From Piezodorus guildinii (taxonomy: Eukaryota; Arthropoda; Insecta; Hemiptera; Pentatomidae): a DNA stretch of 64,000 nucleotides. The position numbers and the translations under genes were made by a program. Positions within the stretch are counted from its first letter, which is position 1. Every line of letters begins with the position of its first letter. The stretch is from positions 1-64,000 of the forward strand of contig JAJSOM010000026.1 of assembly GCA_023052935.1 (NCBI GenBank), written 5' to 3'. Of this stretch, positions 57,003 to 64,000 are shown in pieces. The notes below the pieces were generated by a model. That model was given only the letters and a program-made list of their open reading frames with translations, did no database searches and was not told where the DNA came from.

Positions 57003-57708
57003 GCAAATATAAATTAATTTAGAGATTTTAAGAAAATTATGTACTAATTAAATTAAGAACATTCTGTTTCCTCATAAATACATCATAAATCTGTTTCCTC
57101 TCATTTTTACTGGCGAAACCATCCTCATCTCTCTTGGGTTTCCGAATGGATTAATGACGTTTTATAGATTTAACGTTCTTTTGGTTCATTATCTTTTGTT
57201 AAGAATTGAAATAGTTTTATGTTTATATTTCTCCATTTGTAATTTTATTTGTTTTATTTTGTGATTTATTATGTGCAAGCGCTACACTCAATTGTTTTAT
57301 TCAATTTGAAACAGCTGTTAAGTGACCACTGGGCAGAGGGCATTCTGGGATTGTGAAAGAGGGAGTTAATGGAGCCACACGCCAGTATAGGCGGTGTTTA
57401 ATTAAGTTGGTGGTCGCAGATGTGTCTTATTGTTCTCAAATCGCACTTCATCGAGGAAAATCAAAAGGAATCGAGGAAAATCACAGAAAATAGTAGAAAA
57501 TTGTCGCAAGGGGTAGGAGTCGCTAAAGGAAAGAAGGAACATCACAGACGAGAGGGGAAGGAAGTCATCAGGGATAGAAAGAATCACCACCTTGCATATT
57601 ATAAACAGTATTTTGTTTTATTTTAATTAATATAAGCTTATCCATGTTCTCTCTTTTATTATTTCATTTACTTACCCTCAACAAGGTTACACTGGTCGAC
57701 AGAATAGA
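57003..57708. other. Inverted-arm spacer
   Basis: The reverse complement of 52271-52959. Small overlapping open frames at 57402-57626 on both strands have no family features. No supported gene. Confidence 0.5.
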
Positions 57709-59166
57709 TAGATAGATAACTGTTTTTTTATTTTTTTTTTCAGCATATTACAACAAAAATATAACATGTAAAAAAATATTAATAGAACTATGGTCTTTTA
57801 GACCGTCTAGTCCGGAGCCGACCTGTTTAATTTTATAATTTATATAACAGTAACTATATTCATATATGATACACTACACAATAACACTAAAATAATCTCA
57901 CTCACTGATTCAACTATTTCATTATCAGGCTCAAAACAACAAAACAATAACAATAATAATAAACAATTACATATATAAATATATTACAATTGTTAAATAT
58001 AGTTAAACTCTTTTATAAGTTTATATCTGTAGGGCCATGCTATTTTACAATATTTATACACAGCCATCCAGTTCTGTCCATTAAGATAGTTTATTACTTC
58101 ATCGGTGTTTAAATAATTCTTTCCGAAACAGCTTATTCTAATTTCAGATAAAATGGGACATGTGGCGAGGAAATGAAAGGTATTTTCTACTTCTTTTCTA
58201 TTACAAAGCGAACACATCACATTGTTATTTGACCAAAATCTATTATAGTTGAGGTATACCAATTCACATCTAACTTTAAATATCCATTTCGCCCCATTAA
58301 AACTTAATTTGGTATCAAACAAATATTGTGTCCCATTATCATGATCTAAGTTTTTATATACAAACATTTTCTCTGAGACTATAGCCCTTTGTAAAAATTT
58401 TGATCTATAAATAGCTGTCAGTGATTGTCTAAATTGCTGTAAGATTAGAGCCCAGTTATATTTGTTTTCAGGTTGAATGTCTATTGAAATATTATTTTTT
58501 TCGGCCAGTTCTCTTACATCTTTAATCCAGAAAATATTTTGTTTGATGACTTCCTCATTTATGAAATGTGGCAGTCTATTATTTGGTAGATTTTTAACTT
58601 TTAAAATGTAGTTGTTTTGAATTTTTAAAGTTTCCACGAACATTGGGACTATTTTTGTTTCGATGTGCAGCAGGTATGACGGTGTGGCTTGTGGGAGGCT
58701 AAATAATTTTTTAATAAAATAATATAAAAGTTTTTCCGTTTCTATATATTCCTTACTTCCCCATGCCTGAGCTCCATATCCTATGAATGATTTAAAAACG
58801 GCATTAAATACTTCAAGTTTTGATTTATAGGGTATACTGTTGTTAAATAGGAAATTTTTCCATATGGAGTTGAATGCCATTTTTGCTTTTGATAACGTCT
58901 GCTGTAGCTGTTTTTTTAAGGATAGTGTGGGTGTAAGGATAATACCCAGGTATTTATATTCATTTACTACCTCTATTGCTTGGTTATTGAAAAACCATTT
59001 TTCATTTCGCCCACGTTTACCTCCTCCATTTCTGAAAATTAATATTTTAGACTTATTTAAATTGATCTCTAAATTCCACATTTGGCAATATTTTTCCATA
59101 TCATTTATCATTAGCTGTAATGTTTTAGGGTCAGTTGCTACCAATGTGATATCGACAGAATAATTC
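57709..59166 (-). mobile_element. 5'-truncated non-LTR retrotransposon (inverted arm)
   Basis: The third copy of the element at 22245-23692, with the (TATC)n tail seen as gatagatagata at about 57706-57717. The flanking duplication is preserved. Confidence 0.8.
57993..59144 (-). CDS. LINE reverse-transcriptase C-terminal fragment, uninterrupted
   Basis: 383 codons without a stop, covering VATDPKTLQLMINDMEKYC, YKYLGIILTP, a long connector and the C-x2-C-x9-H-x4-C knuckle. It is the only one of the three copies without a nonsense mutation or indel. It still lacks the endonuclease, fingers and the YADD tyrosine side of the palm, so it is not a working enzyme. Confidence 0.8.
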   Translation of the reverse strand: MVATDPKTLQLMINDMEKYCQMWNLEINLNKSKILIFRNGGGKRGRNEKWFFNNQAIEVVNEYKYLGIILTPTLSLKKQLQQTLSKAKMAFNSIWKNFLFNNSIPYKSKLEVFNAVFKSFIGYGAQAWGSKEYIETEKLLYYFIKKLFSLPQATPSYLLHIETKIVPMFVETLKIQNNYILKVKNLPNNRLPHFINEEVIKQNIFWIKDVRELAEKNNISIDIQPENKYNWALILQQFRQSLTAIYRSKFLQRAIVSEKMFVYKNLDHDNGTQYLFDTKLSFNGAKWIFKVRCELVYLNYNRFWSNNNVMCSLCNRKEVENTFHFLATCPILSEIRISCFGKNYLNTDEVINYLNGQNWMAVYKYCKIAWPYRYKLIKEFNYI

Positions 59167-59764
59167 GGCGACTCATAATAACGAACGGGTTGAGGCTGCG
59201 AGCAAACGCGTCAGTCGTCCCTCTTCCCAACAATTATATAATGCAGTATGAAATAATGTGAAACATTATAAATTTAAAAAATATACCCTAAGTGATAAGG
59301 GTTATCCGCCCCTGACATTATTTTTCAAGTTCTTAGACAACAAATTTTTTTATAATGTTGCATTAAAAAATACACACAACCCTTCTATTAACAACTCCTA
59401 TATTTTAATAGTCATTTTAGCAATTTAATAATCTTTCATCTCGCTCAATAACTGATCAATTATCACTTTGTAAGTTATCCCTACCAGAGATCACTTCTCA
59501 GCCAGGGAATAGAGATGGGGTCAAAGCCGGTCTCCTCTTTCTCTCATAAAATAATAATTTATAACTGAACCTTAGGACTACTTAAAACTTTTATAAATGT
59601 AAAAATCAACAATTATAACTAATTGAAAGGAAGAAATAAAATAAGAAAACTGGATTAAAAATAAGTACAAAATTTATTTTGAAACCATGAATTATAACAC
59701 AAGTAAAAAAATATATAAAAATATTATACAACAAATAAATTTAGTGATAACAATATAAAATAAC
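59167..59764. other. Inverted spacer and trailer of terminal exon K
   Basis: The reverse complement of 50214-50814; it holds the poly(A) signal of copy K (TTTATT near 59674-59680). Confidence 0.5.
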
Positions 59765-59977
59765 TTATTCCTTTTTTTTTTTTTTTCGGACAGGACTTAA
59801 TAACATCAATTTTACAAGATCTGCAATAGTTGAATCGGTGTAAAAAGAGATGGTTTCAGCTAGTCTAATAACAAGCCGAGGTCTTGCACCTATCCACTGA
59901 GACTTTATATATTGTTGAAATACTCTTCCATATTCCTGTCTCAGAATAAATTCTTTATTTTGATCTGTATTTCCTTC
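59765..59977 (-). CDS. Terminal coding exon, copy K (inverted arm), paired with exon 1
   Basis: The acceptor is a T run plus CAG on the minus strand (59980-59978). It encodes EGNTDQNKEF, RVFQQYIKSQWIGARPRLVI and ISFYTDSTIADLVKLML, ending LSPVRKKKKKE-stop. It differs from copy H by Ser for Thr before QWIGARP. With exon 1 at 62968-62762 it gives a 139-residue product on the minus strand. Confidence 0.6.
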   Translation of the reverse strand, partial: EGNTDQNKEFILRQEYGRVFQQYIKSQWIGARPRLVIRLAETISFYTDSTIADLVKLMLLSPVRKKKKKE

Positions 59978-62761
59978 CTGAAAAAAAAAAAAAAAAAACA
60001 AGAAAAAATAAATTAATTTAGAGATTTTAAGAAAATTATTTACTAATTAAATTAAGAACATTCTTAAAGAATACTTGTATAGTAAGAAAACCTCTGCTTC
60101 GCACAGGCGCAATTTGAATGTGGTCTCATTTATGTCTAAAAAGCACTGTTTCACCAATTTAGAGTTTTTTGTTGTTTATTTATTTAACGATCCTTAATGC
60201 TACAGAGGCTAACCGGAAGGTGCTACAGAGTCCTAAATTTTGCCTATCTAGGTTTGATTAGGATAGGGATCTTTGAGGAGTATATGATAACAAAGGCTCA
60301 GGACCACCTTCTTACGTCTCATCCAAAGGACGGTATAACTAAGGATTTTTTACCCCTATTAAAAAATTTTGTGGCCACCTGCGGGTTTGAACCCTTGACC
60401 TTGGCTGTTATGCTAGTCACTGCACCATAGTTGTTAAAAAGGCATGAGGAAATTGTAATCATTTAGAAAATTAAGTTATTACCACAGCAAAAAATCAACT
60501 TTAGATTTTAATAAAACCATGATCAAGTAAATTGGTCTAAAAATAAATAAATGACAGAATTTTAGGATGTCTTTAAAAAAATTTAAAGTTGATATAGCAA
60601 CTTTTGGAAATCAATATTAATTTATTACTGAACCCTCAGACAATCAAACAATTTAATAAAATAAAACTATGGGCATGGAAGGCTGTTACATTAGCCAATA
60701 TGCTACAGGTGACCCCGATTTAGAATTAATCGCTTTGGCATTGGAAGTTCATCTTGACAAAAAGTGCACTTTAAAAAAAAATATAGCTTAAAATTGGTTC
60801 AGTTTATTTGTTTGTTATTTCAAAGTGAAAAATAGATACAAATTTGCCCATAGATGCAGCTTTAGATAATTTTAGATGCCATTGTTAATGTTTTACCATT
60901 ATTGCCAGTTATTGTAGAATGAGTTAATTTCAATCGAAAGTTAATTAAACTATAAATAAAATAATACAAAATTCTATTACTGTAACAAAGGGTAATTTTG
61001 TATAAAGGAGTAATTTTTAACAGATATGTAACATTCAAAGATATGTTCTTGAACCTTAGCACTAAATGTTCTATTAATTTGAAATTAAAATGACTCGATT
61101 AAAAAAACAAAACAACATAATATGAAACAAGACATAAGAATGAAAAATAAACAACATTTATGAAGGAATAAAATGTAAATATGAATGGAATTGAATAAAA
61201 AACAATTTAGTTAAATAAAATAAGACATAAGGATGAAAAATAAACACTGAACATAAATATTAAATGAATTTAAGAACTGTTGATTTAAAAGTTAAATGTT
61301 AGGTGTAAAATGCATGATATAAAGTGGCTCTTCTGGTTTGTCGATTTAGTTGAAAAAGTTCCTGCAACATCCCAGGCATATGGTCCTCAAAAATATTAAA
61401 TCCATACAACTTATAATTTTTGAGCTTGACTAACCACACAAACTCAGACTTTTTTTAGGGCTTGTTCATTTTGACTCTTGTGTATTTTTGGCTTAAACTC
61501 GAATTGCAAAATTTTCATGATCACAATACATTTTCTTACTATATATTTCATATATAAGTAACTGAATGTAATGAATTAAAAAACAATATCAGTATGAAAA
61601 ATGATTATTATTTATGAATGGATAAATATAAGAATGAACGGAATAAAGTGAAAATAATTTGATTAATTAAATCAAGATATTGAATATAAAATAAATTATG
61701 TATACATATTTAATGTCCATAAGTAATTAGCGATTTAAAAATTATCTTTTTAAAAATGATTAATAAATAGTGCTACATTAATAAACAGCTACTTCACTTA
61801 TCACAGTTGTTAAACTCAAATTAAGAATTTAACCTCTAATTTAACTTTAATCTCTAACTTAAACTATCAATTTGAAATTTAAAAAAGTTAGAGAATTAAA
61901 TTGGAACATGTGTTTCAGACCAAACAATTTAACTTTAGAAATTATTATCTGAAACAATCACTTAGTTTTATTCATTTTTCATAACTCAACATTACCTTAT
62001 ACAACTCTGTATATAAGAAAACACTTTTTCTAAAATCGTCACCTTTTTAACTGTGAAATTCGATTTAAAAAGTTCAAAAAAAAAAATATATTTTTACTCT
62101 TTCTGTTTAAGTTACATATTTGTGTAAGTTACATATGTGTCCATGTATTATCAATATTAACAAGATAATATGTTAATTATCTTATACACAGTATTAATCT
62201 AGTAAAAGTTGATGATGAGGGATGAAAAGCCGACAAAACTAACTGAATGTAGTAAATATCAATATAGTCGATTATTTAATAAAACACATGTTTCAATCGA
62301 AACTCACTGATTAAGTGATTTTATCTATTTCATCTATAAGTGTTTAAAAATTCTTAATTTTATGTGAATAATGGACGTAAGTGAAAATCGTGTGTTGTGT
62401 GCTCCGTATTTTATAACGTCAAAAAATAACATATTTTATTATCATTAAATTTTCAATTATTGTTTAAAAAAAACAAAACAACATTATTGCAAAGTTACAT
62501 CATACAAATATTGGCATTACACGCCTTTTGAATCTAGAAACACGTTAAGTTTTGAAAAACGATAGTTATTAGTTAGCATGTCCGATTAAATCGAAAACGC
62601 TGTCAAAACCAGAAGGCGATCTATTTCATTAAAAAATTGTTGATAGTAGAATCATGATAGTGAATTTGTCACTATCATCTTGTAGCACGCCTTTGTGGAA
62701 CGAACGATGTAAAATAGGATTTGTACCAAAAAAAATTAATATTAATAAAGTTTCAACTCAC
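59978..62761 (-). other. Intron between exon 1 and terminal exon K
   Basis: The same intron as 18672-21421, with the SINE inverted at 60430-60175. Around 61980-62060 it keeps about 60 bp (containing gttttcttatatacagagtt on the minus strand) that units 1 and 3 have lost or scrambled. Confidence 0.6.
60175..60430 (-). mobile_element. Complete tRNA-derived SINE (inverted arm)
   Basis: The reverse complement of the insertion at 49550-49805. Confidence 0.7.
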
Positions 62762-62968
62762 CGTCAATTCACCTTCCATCTTCAAAAGAGCTTCACTAAA
62801 TGACAGTGGTATATTTAGAGATAATTTGAGGGTGTAATATTCTTCTATTTTCCTCAATTCTTGTATAGCTCTTCGTCGGCTTTCTGGTAACGACTTAAAT
62901 CGGTCATAAAAAACTCTTCCTACAAATGCAGACAATTCCACCACAGCCCTTTCATACTCTAACGACAT
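62762..62968 (-). CDS. Exon 1 of the unrecognised multicopy gene (inverted arm)
   Basis: Minus strand: acceptor TTTCCAG ends at 62979, ATG at 62968-62966, donor GTGAGT from 62761. The 69 residues are identical to the other two copies, and at the two synonymous sites it agrees with unit 3, its palindrome partner. Confidence 0.62.
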
Positions 62969-63029
62969 TTTGAATTATCTGGAAATAATTAAAAATTTAT
63001 TAATAATCAGAAAACATTTTTTATCTGAC

Positions 63030-63035
<6 letters not shown>

Positions 63036-63117
<82 letters not shown>

Positions 63118-63119
63118 GA
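63036..63119. repeat. (TA)n(GA)n microsatellite
   Basis: The inverted counterpart of 18287-18397, with one ATA interruption in the GA part. Confidence 0.9.
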
Positions 63120-63149
63120 ATGTACAGTCGACTGTAGAAATTATTGTTG

Positions 63150-63380
63150 GTAGAAATAATCGGGAGTCAGTTTTTTTTTTAATATTTTAATTTTGCCGAC
63201 GTTTCGGCTCAAACTTGTGAGCCATCATCAGTGCATTACTGAGCCATGTCAAGTCTAGACTGCGGAGTTTATGCTTGACATGGCTCAGTAATGCCCTGAT
63301 GATGGCTCACAAGTTTGAGCCGAAACGTCGGAAAAATTTAAATATTAGAAACGACTGACTCTCGATTATTTCTACCTACG
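63150..63380. mobile_element. Palindromic Penelope-related element (inverted arm)
   Basis: The same structure as 18027-18262. The motif near 63283-63330 reads CCCTGATGATGGCTC, then GAGCCGAAACGTCGG. Confidence 0.58.
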
Positions 63381-64000
63381 ATATATATAGACATCATAAT
63401 TAAATTATAATATCACAAAAACAGAAGAGAAATTAAATAATAAATAAATCAATAATAAAAAAATTATGTGTAAGCAGAAGGCTTAAGATTGGTCCAAAAT
63501 AGCTAATGTGTTTTCAATGATCGAATAATTTTGAAATAAACGCAATATTGTTCTTTGATAGAGTATTCAAGGAGTCAACACCTATCAAGTGTCTTTACTC
63601 TGTCAAGGCAGCGCTACACGGTGAGAAAACAGGTATGTGTAGGTGAGGTAAAATATCATGATAGCGAGGTCTTGTGAGAGTAGACGAAAGTAGCGGGAGA
63701 GGAGGGAAGGCTTATTAAAAAAAAAATGGATAGTGACATCAAATATTAATATTTTTTAAAATCCTATAATATTACTTTAAAAAAACTAAATGTTAAATTT
63801 ATAACAAAACAAACAAGTGTATTTTTTTTTTTTTTTTTTACTTCAATCTTTTTTGTATAGAATACACAGTTTTAAAACAATACAAGTGTAATATACAGAT
63901 CATAAAAACGTGTTTTTTTAAATGTATAAACTCGATTTTAAGAAATTAAACATTATTTATAATTAATAAAAAATTAATAAACGATGATGTAATACAGAAA
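63381..64000. other. Inverted upstream unit sequence
   Basis: The reverse complement of about 46000-46620, including one of the diverged 400-bp repeats. No gene. The inverted arm is still matching at the last base. Confidence 0.6.

Larger units (their letters stand above)
55056..64000 (-). repeat. Right arm of a large inverted repeat (palindrome)
   Basis: From the centre to the window end the minus strand reproduces 55055 back to about 46000. The loop of unpaired sequence is only about 57 bp (55056-55112), which itself is ordinary unit sequence as found at 37605-37660. The arms differ by scattered substitutions and indels. The arm continues past the window. Confidence 0.88.

Overview
The window looks like a repeat-dominated, AT-rich nuclear region of an invertebrate, most likely an insect. 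There are no operons or bacterial signals. Coding matter is split by introns with GT/AG borders, and nearly all recognisable protein sequence comes from mobile elements: Jockey-type and RTE-type non-LTR retrotransposons, another truncated LINE family, a Penelope-like element, mariner, Helitron ends, tRNA-derived SINEs and a gag-like fragment. The species cannot be named from the sequence.

The only plausible host gene is a small multicopy gene of at least two coding exons that I do not recognise. Exon 1 encodes 69 residues starting MSLEYERAVVEL and ends in phase 0 at a GTGAGT donor. The terminal exon encodes about 65-70 residues, starts after a polypyrimidine-AG acceptor, and contains the constant core QWIGARPRLVIRL. 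Exon 1 occurs three times (18.5 kb, 47.0 kb, and 63.0 kb on the minus strand). The terminal exon occurs at least ten times, so many copies have no partner exon 1 in the window. A 97-bp candidate leader exon lies upstream in three units.

Layout. 0.2-10.9 kb: four terminal-exon modules (A-D) separated by Helitron 3' ends, an ORF-intact Jockey-type element nested in the intron of B, a chimeric LINE fragment, and an RTE-type element. 10.9-24.6 kb: unit 1, with leader exon, exon 1, terminal exons E and F, and a truncated LINE. 24.6-35.5 kb: unit 2, which carries an extra 4.4-kb block (mariner derivative, RTE-like and Jockey-like fragments, SINEs) and a private Penelope-like insertion, and is cut off before exon 1. 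35.5-53.5 kb: unit 3, the longest, with the 4.4-kb block, exon 1 and terminal exon H. 53.5-55.06 kb: the start of unit 4, which turns at about 55.06 kb into a near-identical inverted copy that runs off the end of the window. The two arms are about 9 kb each.

The most interesting features are: (i) an amplified gene whose terminal exon has multiplied separately from its first exon, with a synonymous excess between copies A and B; (ii) the large palindrome, which may be real or an assembly artefact and has an error-like indel-rich stretch at 52.96-53.48 kb; (iii) hammerhead-ribozyme-like motifs in a Penelope-related repeat family, one of them a nearly perfect 236-bp palindrome; (iv) Helitron 3' termini next to the duplicated terminal exons; and (v) private insertions and deletions that give a relative order of events among the units.
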